The notes below the pieces were generated by a model. The model was not told the origin of the DNA, ran no database searches, and was given only the letters and a program-made list of their open reading frames with translations. The translations under genes were made by a program, and so were the position numbers. Shown here piece by piece: positions 34,034 to 42,891 of a DNA stretch of 64,000 bases. Origin of the DNA: Curtobacterium sp. MCJR17_020 (lineage in GTDB: Bacteria > Actinomycetota > Actinomycetes > Actinomycetales > Microbacteriaceae); NCBI RefSeq assembly GCF_003234365.2, contig NZ_CP126260.1, positions 372,001 through 436,000 on the forward strand. The letters are read 5' to 3'. Position 1 is the stretch's first letter, and every line of letters begins with the position of its first letter.

Positions 34034-34945
34034 ATGCGCAACCGCTTCCTCGCCCTCCCGCTCGTCGCCGGCGCCGCCGCGCTCGCCCTGACGGGCTGCG
34101 CGACCTCCTCGGCCTCGGGCAACGCCAGCAGCAACGGGACGATCGCCGTCGTCGCCTCGACCAACGTCTACGGCTCGATCGTCCAGTCGATCGGTGGCGA
34201 CCACGTGTCCGTCACGAGCATCCTGAACGACCCCTCGCAGGACCCGCACTCGTTCGAGTCGAGCGCCCGCACCCAGCTCGCGGTGTCGAAGGCCGACCTG
34301 CTCATCGAGAACGGTGGTGGGTACGACGACTTCATGACCACGCTCGCCGACGCCTCGGACACCAAGGCCGACACCATCAACGTCGTGAAGCTCTCGGGCT
34401 TGGACAAGGGCGGCGACGCCGAGTTCAACGAGCACGTGTTCTACAGCTACCCGACGATGGTGACGCTCGTCGACGACGTCACGAAGCGCCTGTCCGCGCT
34501 CGACGCGGGCGACAAGGCCACCTTCGAGAAGAACGCCGACGCACTCACCACGAAGCTCGAGGACCTCGAGTCCCAGACCGCCGACCTGAAGAAGACGTAC
34601 GACGGCGAGAAGGTGGCGTACACCGAGCCGGTGCCGGGCTACCTCTTCGACGCGATCGGTCTCGACAACGTCACGCCCGAAGCGTTCTCCGAGGCGATCG
34701 AGGAGGGCGACGACGTCCCCCCGGCGGCCCTCAAGGACACCCTCGCGCTGTTCCGTGGCAAGAGCGTGGAGCTGCTCGCCTACAACGACCAGACCTCGAG
34801 TGCCGAGACCGAACAGGTCAAGAAGGCCGCCGACCAGAACGACGTCCCGGTGGTCGGTGTCACGGAGACGCTCCCCAAGGGGCAGGATTACGTCTCGTGG
34901 CAGCAGGCGAACATCGACGCGGTGCAGGCGGCGCTCCAGAAGTGA
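34034..34945 (+). CDS. znuA: Zinc ABC transporter substrate-binding lipoprotein
   Basis: A 303-aa cluster A-I binding protein. The lipobox ALTGC places the lipid-linked cysteine near residue 22. Metal-ligand segments are visible: DPSQDPHSFE and EFNEHVFYSYPT, and a late NDQTSS loop. It delivers Zn2+ (less likely Mn2+) to the permease encoded downstream. ATG 34034 is 6 nt after TACCGT. The operon has a Zur box and includes the ATPase, the permease and a Zur-type regulator, which fits zinc. Confidence 0.9.
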   Translation: MRNRFLALPLVAGAAALALTGCATSSASGNASSNGTIAVVASTNVYGSIVQSIGGDHVSVTSILNDPSQDPHSFESSARTQLAVSKADLLIENGGGYDDFMTTLADASDTKADTINVVKLSGLDKGGDAEFNEHVFYSYPTMVTLVDDVTKRLSALDAGDKATFEKNADALTTKLEDLESQTADLKKTYDGEKVAYTEPVPGYLFDAIGLDNVTPEAFSEAIEEGDDVPPAALKDTLALFRGKSVELLAYNDQTSSAETEQVKKAADQNDVPVVGVTETLPKGQDYVSWQQANIDAVQAALQK

Positions 34946-35838
34946 CGACCTCGACCGCAGCAGCGACGACCGACAGCCCGGCGACCACCTCGGTGGACGA
35001 CCGGGCTGCGGCCCGTCCGGTCCTGGCCCTGCGCGACGCCGGGCTGTCCTTCGGCGAACGGAAGCTCTGGGGACACCTGGACCTGGACATCGCGCCGGGG
35101 GAGTTCGTCGCGGTCCTCGGCCCGAACGGCGCCGGCAAGACCTCGCTCCTGCGCACGGTGCTCGGGCAGCAGCGCCTGACGAGCGGCACGATGTCGTTCC
35201 TCGGCCAGCCCGTCCGTCGTGGGCACCGGAAGATCGGCTACATCCCGCAGCAGCGACTCATGGAGGCCGGCACCCCCCTGCGCGCGCGGGACATGATCGC
35301 GCAGGGCGTGACGGGGCACCGGTGGGGCATCCTGCCGACGTCGAAGGCAGACCGCGCCCGCATCGACCGCATCCTCGACGAGGTCGGCGCCACCGCGTTC
35401 GCGGACGCCCCGGTCGCCGAGCTGTCCGGCGGCGAGCAGCAGCGCACACGCGTCGGTCAGGCCATCGCCGCCGACCCGGCACTGCTGCTGTGCGACGAGC
35501 CCCTCATCTCACTCGACCTGCGGCACCAGCGCGGCGTCACCGAGCTCATCGACCGGCAGCGTCGGCAGCACGATGCAGCCGTGCTCTTCGTGACGCACGA
35601 CGTGAACCCGATCCTCGACGTCGTCGACCGGGTCCTGTACATCGCCGGTGGCCGGTTCCGGATCGGTTCCCCCGACGAGGTCCTGCGTGCCGACGTCCTG
35701 AGCGACCTGTACGGCACCCCCGTCGACGTCGTCCGCACGATGGGCCGCATCGTCATCGTCGGCGCGAACGACGCGCACGACCACCACCACGGCGAGGTCG
35801 ACCCGCACGCCCCGGCGTCGGACGAAGGGCGGATCTGA
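34942..35838 (+). CDS. znuC: Zinc ABC transporter ATP-binding protein
   Basis: A 298-aa ATPase with Walker A GPNGAGKTS, Q-loop YIPQQR, signature LSGGEQQR, Walker B LLLCDEPLISLD and switch THD. A Ala/Thr-rich N-terminal tail of about 30 residues comes before the fold, and the C-terminus has a His-rich segment HDHHHGEVDPH that may bind metal. GTG 34942 overlaps the znuA stop (GTGA), and the stop overlaps the permease start by one base. Confidence 0.92.
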   Translation: MTTSTAAATTDSPATTSVDDRAAARPVLALRDAGLSFGERKLWGHLDLDIAPGEFVAVLGPNGAGKTSLLRTVLGQQRLTSGTMSFLGQPVRRGHRKIGYIPQQRLMEAGTPLRARDMIAQGVTGHRWGILPTSKADRARIDRILDEVGATAFADAPVAELSGGEQQRTRVGQAIAADPALLLCDEPLISLDLRHQRGVTELIDRQRRQHDAAVLFVTHDVNPILDVVDRVLYIAGGRFRIGSPDEVLRADVLSDLYGTPVDVVRTMGRIVIVGANDAHDHHHGEVDPHAPASDEGRI

Positions 35839-36800
35839 TGGACGTCCTGTCGACGGTCTTCTCGTTCCAGGACTACGGCGAGCTCGTGGCCCTGGTGCAG
35901 AACTCGATCTGGGCCGGCGCGGTGCTCGGCATCGTCGGCGGGCTCATCGGCCCGTTCGTCGTCGCCCGGAACATGCCCTTCGCGGTGCACGGCATCTCGG
36001 AGCTGTCCTTCGCCGGAGCGAGCGCGTCCCTGCTGCTCGGTGTCAACGTCGTCACGGGCTCGCTCGTCGGGTCGGTGATCGCGGCGCTGCTCATCGGGGT
36101 GCTCGGCTCGAGAGCGCGCGACCGCAACTCGATCATCGCCGTGCTCATGCCGTTCGGTCTCGGGCTCGGCATCCTGTGCCTGGCGCTCTACAAGGGGCGT
36201 GCGGCCAACAAGTTCGGGCTGCTCACCGGCCAGATCGTGTCGGTGGACAACCCGCAGCTGACGTTCCTCATCGTCATCGCCGCCATCGTCGTCGCCACCC
36301 TGCTCGTCATCTGGCGGCCGCTCATGTTCGCGTCGGTCGACCCCGACGTGGCCGCGGCCGCCGGCATCCCGGTGCGGACGCTCGCGATCGTGTTCATGCT
36401 CGTGCTCGGCCTGGCCACCGCGGTGTCGGTGCAGATCGTCGGCGCGCTGCTCGTGCTGTCGCTGCTCGTCACACCGGCCGCCGCGGCACTGCGGCTCAGC
36501 TCGCACCCGGTCATCGTGCCGGTGCTCTCCACGGTGTTCGCCGTGGTGTCGGTCGTCGGTGGCATCCTGCTCGCACTCGGCGGCGGCCTGCCGATCAGCC
36601 CCTACGTGACGACCATCTCGTTCGCGATCTGGGTGGTCTGCCGGATCGTCGGGGCCAGGCGCGACCGCCGTGGACGCGACCGGGTCGTCCGCCGCGACCA
36701 GCGTGGCGGGGGCGCACCGGGCCTCCCGTCCGGAACGAACGGGACGAACGGAACCGGAACCGGAACGTCAGCCGAAACGAAGGTGGGTGCACCAGCATGA
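35838..36800 (+). CDS. znuB: Zinc ABC transporter permease
   Basis: A 320-aa ABC-3 family permease with eight to nine helices, including VGGLIGPFVVARNMPFAVHG and the conserved HGISELSFAGASASLLLG. The final 50 residues form a polar tail, GGGAPGLPSGTNGTNGTGTG, which is unusual for the family; its DNA contains a half copy (about 36714-36732) of the recurring intergenic hairpin. The start overlaps znuC (TGATG) and the stop overlaps the zur gene (ATGA). Confidence 0.9.
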   Translation: MDVLSTVFSFQDYGELVALVQNSIWAGAVLGIVGGLIGPFVVARNMPFAVHGISELSFAGASASLLLGVNVVTGSLVGSVIAALLIGVLGSRARDRNSIIAVLMPFGLGLGILCLALYKGRAANKFGLLTGQIVSVDNPQLTFLIVIAAIVVATLLVIWRPLMFASVDPDVAAAAGIPVRTLAIVFMLVLGLATAVSVQIVGALLVLSLLVTPAAAALRLSSHPVIVPVLSTVFAVVSVVGGILLALGGGLPISPYVTTISFAIWVVCRIVGARRDRRGRDRVVRRDQRGGGAPGLPSGTNGTNGTGTGTSAETKVGAPA

Positions 36801-37240
36801 ACGCCGTGCAGAAGGTCAAGCGGAACACGTGGCAGCGCGAAGCGGTGCGAGGTGCCCTGGACTCCACCGAGGGGTTCGTCAGCGCGCAGGCGCTGCACCA
36901 GCACCTGCGTGACGAGGGCTCGACGATCGGCCTCGCCACCGTCTACCGGGCGCTCGCCGACCTGGCGACCGAGGGCGACGCCGACTCGTTGCAGCAGGAC
37001 GGCGAATCGCTGTACCGGGCGTGCACGACGGACGCGCACCACCACCACCTGATCTGCCGGAACTGCGGCCGGACCGTCGAGATCGAGGCGGACCCCGTCG
37101 AGCAGTGGGCGCAGGACGTCGCCGCCGCCAACGGGTTCACGAACGCCAGCCACGTCGTCGACATCTTCGGCGAGTGCGCGGTGTGCACGGCATCTGCCGC
37201 CGCAGCCGGATCGCGGACCGGCGACGCCGCCGGCGAGTAG
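36797..37240 (+). CDS. zur: Fur family zinc uptake regulator (Zur)
   Basis: A 147-aa repressor. Winged helix with VSAQALHQHLRDEGSTIGLA and TVYRALADLA, then the metal-binding HHHHLICRNCG and a second cysteine pair GECAVCTAS, so structural Zn(Cys)4 and regulatory sites are present. Bound to zinc it represses high-affinity uptake; a Zur box lies before znuA, the first gene of this operon, so it should repress its own transcript. Fur or Nur are less likely given the neighbours. Confidence 0.9.
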   Translation: MNAVQKVKRNTWQREAVRGALDSTEGFVSAQALHQHLRDEGSTIGLATVYRALADLATEGDADSLQQDGESLYRACTTDAHHHHLICRNCGRTVEIEADPVEQWAQDVAAANGFTNASHVVDIFGECAVCTASAAAAGSRTGDAAGE

Positions 37241-37250
37241 CGTCCGCGCC

Positions 37251-37943
37251 ATGCACGTCATCCTGGTCCCCGGGTTCTGGCTCGATGCGAGCGCGTGGGA
37301 CGACGTCGCCCCGGTGCTGCTGCAGGCGGGCCACACGGTCGAGGCGATCACCCGCGACGGCGACACGCTCGATGAGCAGGTCGCAGCGCTCGTGGAGCGC
37401 CTGGACGACGTCGCCAGCCCGGACGAGCCCGTCGTGCTCGCCGGTCACTCCGGCGCCGGGCCGATCGCGTACATGGCCGCCGACCAGCGGCCCTCGCTCG
37501 TCGCACACCTGCTCTACGTCGACACGTTCCCCGGTCCCGCCGGTGGCTGCGTGAACGACGAGCTGCCCGTGGTCGACGGTGTGGTGCCACTGCCGTCGTG
37601 GGACGTCTGGGAGCCTGCCACGGTGCGCGGGATGACGCCAGCGTTGCGGGAGTCCTTCGAGCACCGGGCGATCCCGGAGCCGGCAGCCGTGCCGTCCGAC
37701 CGGTTCCACTACGCCGACGCCGCCCGGCACACGATCCCGGCGACGGTGATCACCTGCGAGATCCCGGCGACCGAGCTCGCGACGATGGTGGCCGACCACC
37801 AGACCTGGGCCGAGGAACTCGTCGCGACCGAGGAGCTCAGCATCGTCGGACTCGAGACCGGACACTGGCCGATGTTCACGGCGCCGCTCGAACTCGGCGA
37901 GCTCATGGTGCGCGCGCTTGCGACACGCCCGGAGCTCGCGTAA
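37251..37943 (+). CDS. Alpha/beta hydrolase
   Basis: A 230-aa cytoplasmic alpha/beta-hydrolase fold enzyme. It starts MHVILVPGFWLDASAW (oxyanion-hole region), has the nucleophile elbow AGHSGAGP and ends with a catalytic-His segment GLETGHWPMFTAP. The family includes esterases and haloalkane dehalogenase-like enzymes; substrate unknown. ATG 37251 is 7 nt after TAGCGT, which overlaps the zur stop, so it may have its own leaderless promoter although it lies 10 nt behind zur. Confidence 0.87.
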   Translation: MHVILVPGFWLDASAWDDVAPVLLQAGHTVEAITRDGDTLDEQVAALVERLDDVASPDEPVVLAGHSGAGPIAYMAADQRPSLVAHLLYVDTFPGPAGGCVNDELPVVDGVVPLPSWDVWEPATVRGMTPALRESFEHRAIPEPAAVPSDRFHYADAARHTIPATVITCEIPATELATMVADHQTWAEELVATEELSIVGLETGHWPMFTAPLELGELMVRALATRPELA

Positions 37944-37954
37944 GCTCTTCCCTT

Positions 37955-37980
37955 GGTCCTCCACGTCCGCGTGGTGGACC
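37955..37980 (+). terminator. Hairpin after the hydrolase gene
   Basis: Eleven-bp arms (GGTCCTCCACG and CGTGGTGGACC, one mismatch) with a 4-nt loop, 11 nt after the stop codon, followed by CGTTGTT. It separates the zinc operon from the ribosomal protein genes. Confidence 0.6.
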
Positions 37981-38173
37981 CGTTGTTCCAAGCCCTCCGA
38001 CCGTCGCGAACGCCGCGGTCGCGTGGTGTCCGTTCCCCCTTCGACAGGGGCTGCGGGCCTGGGCGGTGTGCACAACCCCCTCGCATGCACCACTCCGGTG
38101 GTCCTGCGCGTGCGCACCAGGCAAGTGAACTTGGGTGCGGCCGTCCGGTCGCACGGTACCTCAGGAGGAAACC

Positions 38174-38410
38174 ATGGCAGCAGTGTGCCAGGTGACCGGC
38201 GCCGTTCCCGGCTTCGGTCACAACATCTCGCACTCGCACCGCCGGACGAAGCGCCGCTTCGACCCGAACGTGCAGAAGAAGACGTACTACGTGCCGTCGC
38301 TGCGTCGCAACGTGACGCTCAACGTCAGCGCTAAGGGCATCAAGGTCATCGACGCACGGGGCATCGAGTCCGTCGTCAAGGACGTCCTCGCCCGTGGGGA
38401 GAAGATCTGA
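38174..38410 (+). CDS. rpmB: 50S ribosomal protein L28
   Basis: A 78-aa ribosomal protein: MAAVCQVTGAVPGFGHNISH followed by SHRRTKRRFDPNVQ and a C-terminal SAKGIKVIDARGIE. Only one cysteine is present, so this is the zinc-free form (no CxxC pairs). AGGAGGAAACC precedes the ATG. A 230-bp leader separates it from the hydrolase gene. The stop overlaps the start of rpmG by one base (TGATG). Confidence 0.97.
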   Translation: MAAVCQVTGAVPGFGHNISHSHRRTKRRFDPNVQKKTYYVPSLRRNVTLNVSAKGIKVIDARGIESVVKDVLARGEKI

Positions 38411-38580
38411 TGGCGAAAAAGGGTCAGGACATCCGTCCGATCATCAAGCTCCGCTCGACGGCGGGCACCGGGTTCACGTACGTGACCAAGAAGAACCGTC
38501 GGAACAACCCCGACCGTCTCGTGCTGAAGAAGTACGACCCGGTGATCCGCAAGCACGTCGACTTCCGTGAGGAGCGCTAA
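38410..38580 (+). CDS. rpmG: 50S ribosomal protein L33
   Basis: A 56-aa ribosomal protein, MAKKGQDIRPIIKLRSTAGT continuing with GFTYVTKKNRRNNPDRL and ending HVDFREER. It lacks all cysteines, so it is the zinc-independent type. It overlaps rpmB by one base and is followed by rpsN after 2 nt. Confidence 0.96.
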   Translation: MAKKGQDIRPIIKLRSTAGTGFTYVTKKNRRNNPDRLVLKKYDPVIRKHVDFREER

Positions 38581-38582
38581 GC

Positions 38583-38888
38583 ATGGCGAAGAAGAGCAAG
38601 ATCGCGAAGAACAACCAGCGTGCCGTCATCATCGCGCGCTACGCCGAGCGTCGTCTCGAGCTGAAGAAGGCCCTCGTGGACCCGAACGGCTCCGACGAGT
38701 CGCGTGAGGCCGCTCGCGTGGGCCTGCAGAAGCTGCCCCGCGACGCATCCCCGATCCGCTACCGCAACCGCGACGCGATCGACGGCCGCCCCCGTGGCCA
38801 CCTGGGTGAGTTCGGCATCAGCCGTGTCCGCTTCCGCGACATGGCCCACCGTGGAGAGCTCCCCGGCATCACGAAGAGCTCCTGGTAA
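38583..38888 (+). CDS. rpsN: 30S ribosomal protein S14 (long, zinc-independent form)
   Basis: A 101-aa S14: MAKKSKIAKNNQRAVIIARY, then LPRDASPIRYRNRDAIDGRP, and the C-terminal GISRVRFRDMAHRGELPG. The short zinc form has about 61 residues and two CxxC motifs; this one has none. The trio rpmB-rpmG-rpsN, all zinc-free, lies directly after the zinc-uptake and Zur genes. Whether zinc-binding paralogues exist elsewhere cannot be seen here. Confidence 0.97.
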   Translation: MAKKSKIAKNNQRAVIIARYAERRLELKKALVDPNGSDESREAARVGLQKLPRDASPIRYRNRDAIDGRPRGHLGEFGISRVRFRDMAHRGELPGITKSSW

Positions 38889-38905
38889 GCACTCGCAGCA
38901 CCCGA

Positions 38906-38935
38906 CGCCCCGTCACCTCCTGGTGGCGGGGCGTT
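38906..38935 (+). terminator. Terminator after rpsN
   Basis: Thirteen-bp arms (ACGCCCCGTCACC and GGTGGCGGGGCGT, one mismatch) with a 4-nt loop, 18 nt after the rpsN stop. Confidence 0.75.
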
Positions 38936-39167
38936 CGCTGTGTCCGGGGTACAACGGCGCCTCAGTGGTCACATCTGCCCCGTCAGACCCGCGACAAGCC
39001 CGGAAATCCGGGCGAGTCGGCTGAATTCGTCCGATGCGGCTGGTAGGTTCAACTCCGGTTCCGCCGGGCCCTCGGCCCAATGGCACCGTGGCACGGGGCA
39101 ACCGCTCCGGGCGCCGGACGGCACGTCCGTCCGACCGATACTGCAAGAAGTCCGAGGAGGACATCCA

Positions 39168-39455
39168 ATGGCTGACAAGTCACTGAACCGCACCGAGCTC
39201 GTCGCTGCCGTCGCCGCCGAGTCCGGCCAGAGCCAGGCCACCGTCAACGGCGTCGTCGACGCGCTCTTCAGCGTCGTCTCGTCGTCCGTCGCGGACGGCA
39301 CGAAGGTCACGATCCCCGGTTGGATCGCCTTCGAGAAGACGCACCGCGCCGCCCGCACCGGCCGCAACCCGCAGACGGGTGAGGCCATCGAGATCGCCGC
39401 GAGCGACTCGGTCAAGGTCAGCGCCGGCTCGAAGCTCAAGGCTGCGGTCAAGTAA
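39168..39455 (+). CDS. hupB: HU family DNA-binding protein
   Basis: A 95-aa nucleoid protein that bends and compacts DNA as a dimer. Features: NRTELVAAVAAESGQSQATV at the N-terminus, GWIAFEKTHRAARTGRNPQT across the beta-arm (family RxxRNPxTGE), and SKLKAAVK at the end. There is no long Lys/Ala C-terminal tail like that of mycobacterial HupB. GAGGAGG lies 8 nt before the ATG. A TAGGTT hexamer about 125 bp upstream is a possible -10. Confidence 0.94.
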   Translation: MADKSLNRTELVAAVAAESGQSQATVNGVVDALFSVVSSSVADGTKVTIPGWIAFEKTHRAARTGRNPQTGEAIEIAASDSVKVSAGSKLKAAVK

Positions 39456-39475
39456 GACTGTTCCGCGCATCGGGA

Positions 39476-39495
39476 GGGACGGCTTCGGCCGTCCC
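39476..39495 (+). terminator. Rho-independent terminator after the HU gene
   Basis: Eight-bp perfect stem GGGACGGC/GCCGTCCC with a TTCG tetraloop, followed by TTTCGTCGTT. The UUCG loop and T stretch make it a classic intrinsic terminator. Confidence 0.88.
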
Positions 39496-39631
39496 TTTCG
39501 TCGTTCCCTGGGCCGGGTGTGTCCCGTCTGATCGCGTTCGTCGCGTCGGGTCGACCGGGAGGCCCGTGCCGGTTCCCACAGGTCGGCCCGGCCGGTTCGG
39601 TGGCCGGGTGGGCACCGCCTAGGCTTGACGG

Positions 39632-41569
39632 GTGAATCGGATCGCGCGCATCGCCGGTCCCGCCGTGCTCCTGCTCGTCGGGTTCGTGGCGCTGCTCACG
39701 GCACTCGTCATCGGCGGTGGTGCGAACGCAGCGCTGATCGCCGACCCCGGGCCCCTGGTCCGCTTCGGCCTGCCGATCTCACGGCTGGTCGTGGACCTGT
39801 CCGCCGCCGCGACGATCGGCGGGCTCGCGCTGGCCACCGTCGGGCTCTCGCGCTCCGGCCCGGAGTGGAACCGCGCCATCGACGTCGCGGCTGCCGCCAG
39901 TGGACTCTGGACGGTGTCGTCCGCGGTCACCACCTTCTTCACGTTCCTGAGCGTCGCCGGCTCGAAGATCAGCATCGACGAGCAGTTCGGCCAGTCGATG
40001 GGCGTGTTCCTCACCGGCACGGACCTCGGGCTCGCCTGGCTCGTGACGGTACTCGTCGCCGCCGCCGTCACGGTGCTCTGCTTCGCCGTCCGTTCCCGGG
40101 GCATGGTCGCCCTGATCGCCGGCGTCTCGATGATCGGCCTCATCCCGCTCGCACAGCAGGGCCACGCCGCCGGCACCGCGAGCCACGACGCCGCCGTGAC
40201 CGCCCTCGGGTTGCACCTGGTCGGCGCCGCGCTCTGGGTCGGTGGCCTCACCATGCTCGTGCTCCTGCGCGGCGTGCTGCCCGGTGACCGCCTGGCCGTG
40301 GTCGTCGCGCGGTACTCGAGCATCGCGCTCGGGTGCTTCGTGCTCGTGGCGGTGTCGGGTGTCGCCTCGGCACAGATCCGCGTGGGGGCCCTGTCGAACC
40401 TGTTCACGCCGTACGGCACCCTCGTGCTGGTCAAGATCGGCGCGATCGTTGCCATCGGGGTCCTCGGTGCCGTGCAGCGTCGGCGTGCGATCCGCTCCCT
40501 GACCGAGGCTCCGGCGCGGCACCGCCCGTTCTGGGCCCTGATCGTGGTCGAGCTCGCCGTGATGGGCGTCGCATCGGGCTTCGCCGCAGCGCTCGGACGC
40601 ACGGCCACCCCGGTCGACCAGATCGCGCTGAGCAAGACGACCGACCCGAGCCCTGCTGAGCTACTCACCGACGACCTGCTGCCGCACGCGCCGGGGGCCT
40701 GGGGCTGGCTGACGCAGTGGAACATCGACCTGTTCTGGCTGATGGCAGCCGTGCTGCTCGCCGCGACCTACGCCGCTGGTGTCGTGCGCCTGCGCCGCGC
40801 CGGGGTCCACTGGCCGGTGCGCCGTTCGGTGGCGGCGGCCCTCGCCGTCATCTCGCTCGTCGTCGCGACGTCCGGTTCGCTGCACCAGTACGACCGGTTC
40901 CTGGTGTCGGCGAACGTCGGCGCGCACGTGCTGCTCGGCCTGGTGGTGCCGGCGCTGGTGTGGGCGGCGGCTCCGGTCGTGCTCATCCGGGCCGCGGTGC
41001 ACCCGCGCGACGACGACAGCACCGGGGTGCGCGAGTGGACCGGTGTGCTGGTCGACAACGCTGCGGTCCGCTACCTGGTGCAGCCCTTCCCGGCGTTCCT
41101 GCTCGCCGCAGCGGTGTGGTGGGCGTACTTCGCCACCGACGCCGTCCGGTGGTCGGTGAGCGACTCCACGGGGCGCACGGTCATCGACGTGGGCTTCCTG
41201 CTCGTCGGGCTCCTGGCGATGCCGACGCTCTTCACCCCGATCGCGGCCGGCGAGCACCACCCGACCCGCGGTGCGGCGGTCGTCCGGATCGTCGGGGCCG
41301 CGGTCGTCGCCGCCGGAGCGGTGTCGCTCGGCGTCGCGATGCGTGGGCCGCTCGGACTGCTGCAGGCGTCGTGGTTCGGGGCGATGGGGCGGACGTGGGG
41401 CCCCGATCCGCTCGTCGACCAGGCCCGCGGTGGGCTCGTGCTCGTGGTGGCCGGGGTGCTGCTCCTGGTGGCGGTCGTCGTCGTGGTGCTCGTGCAGCTG
41501 CGGCGCGCTGGATCGCCGGCGCCCACGCTCGGAGCGGACGCGCGCACCCTCGAGCAGGACGCACGATGA
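39632..41569 (+). CDS. CopD-CtaG fusion: copper resistance/cytochrome c oxidase assembly membrane protein
   Basis: A 645-aa polytopic protein joining two copper-handling families. Residues about 1-320 are CopD-like (eight helices, with HAAGTASHDAAV and LHLVGAALWVGGL), and about 350-640 are CtaG-like (seven helices with SGSLHQYDRFLVSANVGAHV and IAAGEHHPTRG). CtaG helps insert copper into cytochrome c oxidase; CopD imports copper. GTG 39632 is 6 nt after TAGGCT. The stop overlaps the helicase gene by ATGA, which is surprising functionally. Confidence 0.88.
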   Translation: MNRIARIAGPAVLLLVGFVALLTALVIGGGANAALIADPGPLVRFGLPISRLVVDLSAAATIGGLALATVGLSRSGPEWNRAIDVAAAASGLWTVSSAVTTFFTFLSVAGSKISIDEQFGQSMGVFLTGTDLGLAWLVTVLVAAAVTVLCFAVRSRGMVALIAGVSMIGLIPLAQQGHAAGTASHDAAVTALGLHLVGAALWVGGLTMLVLLRGVLPGDRLAVVVARYSSIALGCFVLVAVSGVASAQIRVGALSNLFTPYGTLVLVKIGAIVAIGVLGAVQRRRAIRSLTEAPARHRPFWALIVVELAVMGVASGFAAALGRTATPVDQIALSKTTDPSPAELLTDDLLPHAPGAWGWLTQWNIDLFWLMAAVLLAATYAAGVVRLRRAGVHWPVRRSVAAALAVISLVVATSGSLHQYDRFLVSANVGAHVLLGLVVPALVWAAAPVVLIRAAVHPRDDDSTGVREWTGVLVDNAAVRYLVQPFPAFLLAAAVWWAYFATDAVRWSVSDSTGRTVIDVGFLLVGLLAMPTLFTPIAAGEHHPTRGAAVVRIVGAAVVAAGAVSLGVAMRGPLGLLQASWFGAMGRTWGPDPLVDQARGGLVLVVAGVLLLVAVVVVVLVQLRRAGSPAPTLGADARTLEQDAR

Positions 41570-42891
41570 GCGTCGAGCTCAGCGACGAGCAGCGGGCCGT
41601 CTTCGAGTACATCGAGCACACCCGCGACCACGTCTTCATCACCGGTCGTGCCGGCACGGGCAAGTCGACCCTGCTCAACCACTTGTCGTGGAACACCGAG
41701 AAGCAGGTCGTGATCTGCGCACCGACCGGGGTCGCAGCCCTGAACGTCGGTGGTCAGACGATCCACTCGTTGTTCCGCCTGCCGATCGGCCTCATCGCCG
41801 ACGCCGAGCTGCGCCAGGGGCCGGACACCCGCAAGCTCCTGAACACGATCGACACCCTGGTCATCGACGAGGTCTCGATGGTGAACGCCGACCTGCTCGA
41901 CGGGATGGACCGCTCACTGCGCAAGGCCCGCGGGCGGCAGTTCGAGGCGTTCGGCGGGGTGCAGGTGGTCATGTTCGGCGACCCGTACCAGTTGCCGCCG
42001 GTCCCGGGTGGTGCCGACGAACGCGCCTACTTCACCGACCACTACCGGTCGATGTGGTTCTTCGACGCCAAGGTGTGGCTCGAGGCGAAGCTGAACATCA
42101 TCGAGCTCGCCACCGTGCACCGCCAGCGCGACGACGCCTTCGCCGCCATGCTCACGGCGGTGCGGCACGGCCGGGTCACCGCCGAGATCGCGGACCAGCT
42201 GAACACGGCGGGTGCGCGGCCCTCGCCCGACGACGCCATCACCCTGGCGACCCGGAACGACACCGTCGCGCGCATCAACAAGGCGGCGCTCGAGCGGTTG
42301 CCCGGCAAGGTCAAGACCGCGAAGGCCGACGTCAACGGCGACTTCGGCGGGCGGAACTTCCCGGCCGACGAAGCCCTCGAGCTCAAGCCCGGCGCGCACG
42401 TGATGTTCCTGCGCAACGACGCCGACCAGCGGTGGGTGAACGGGACGCTCGGCATCGTCACGGCGATCCGCGACACGGTGTGGGTCGACGTCGACGGAGA
42501 ATCGTTCGAGGTCCAGCCGTCGGTGTGGGAGAAGTTCAAGTACTCCTACGACGCCGACAAGAAGGAACTCAAGAAGGACACCGTCGGTGAGTTCCAGCAG
42601 TTCCCCCTGCGACTCGCCTGGGCCGTGACGATCCACAAGTCGCAGGGCAGCACCTACGACAAGGCCGTGGTCGATCTGGGCAACCGGGTGTTCAGCGCCG
42701 GGCAGACGTACGTCGCGCTGTCGCGGCTGACCTCGCTCGAGGGGCTGTACCTGACCCGGCCCCTGCGGCCGCAGGACATCATCGTCGACACCGACGTCCG
42801 GCGCTTCATGTCCGAGGCGCCACGCATCGTCGCGACGGCACTCGAAGCCCGGAAGTCGGAACCGGACGACGACTCCGACGACGACGCCTGA
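41566..42891 (+). CDS. PIF1-like/RecD-like DNA helicase (AAA ATPase)
   Basis: A 441-aa SF1 helicase. Motif I GRAGTGKST (about 27-35), Ia CAPTGVAALNVGGQTIHSLF, motif II LVIDEVSMV, motif III MFGDPYQLPPV, and late motifs V/VI AVTIHKSQGSTYDKAVVD and YVALSRLTSLEGL are all clear. Pif1-type enzymes unwind 5'-3' and act on G-quadruplexes and forks, which would suit a high-G+C genome. An Asp-rich tail DDDSDDDA closes the protein. It is co-translated with CopD-CtaG and its stop lies inside the stem of a large shared hairpin. Confidence 0.9.
   Translation: MSVELSDEQRAVFEYIEHTRDHVFITGRAGTGKSTLLNHLSWNTEKQVVICAPTGVAALNVGGQTIHSLFRLPIGLIADAELRQGPDTRKLLNTIDTLVIDEVSMVNADLLDGMDRSLRKARGRQFEAFGGVQVVMFGDPYQLPPVPGGADERAYFTDHYRSMWFFDAKVWLEAKLNIIELATVHRQRDDAFAAMLTAVRHGRVTAEIADQLNTAGARPSPDDAITLATRNDTVARINKAALERLPGKVKTAKADVNGDFGGRNFPADEALELKPGAHVMFLRNDADQRWVNGTLGIVTAIRDTVWVDVDGESFEVQPSVWEKFKYSYDADKKELKKDTVGEFQQFPLRLAWAVTIHKSQGSTYDKAVVDLGNRVFSAGQTYVALSRLTSLEGLYLTRPLRPQDIIVDTDVRRFMSEAPRIVATALEARKSEPDDDSDDDA

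Noticed and set aside
37944..38173. Possible Zur box or riboswitch in the rpmB leader
   Set aside because: No TGAnAAnnnTTnTCA-like palindrome and no recognisable riboswitch consensus; only one hairpin near the hydrolase stop.
39038..39062. GGTTCAACTCC resembling a tRNA T-loop upstream of the HU gene
   Set aside because: The flanking bases do not form a T stem and no acceptor or anticodon arm is present; TAGGTT is better read as a -10 element.
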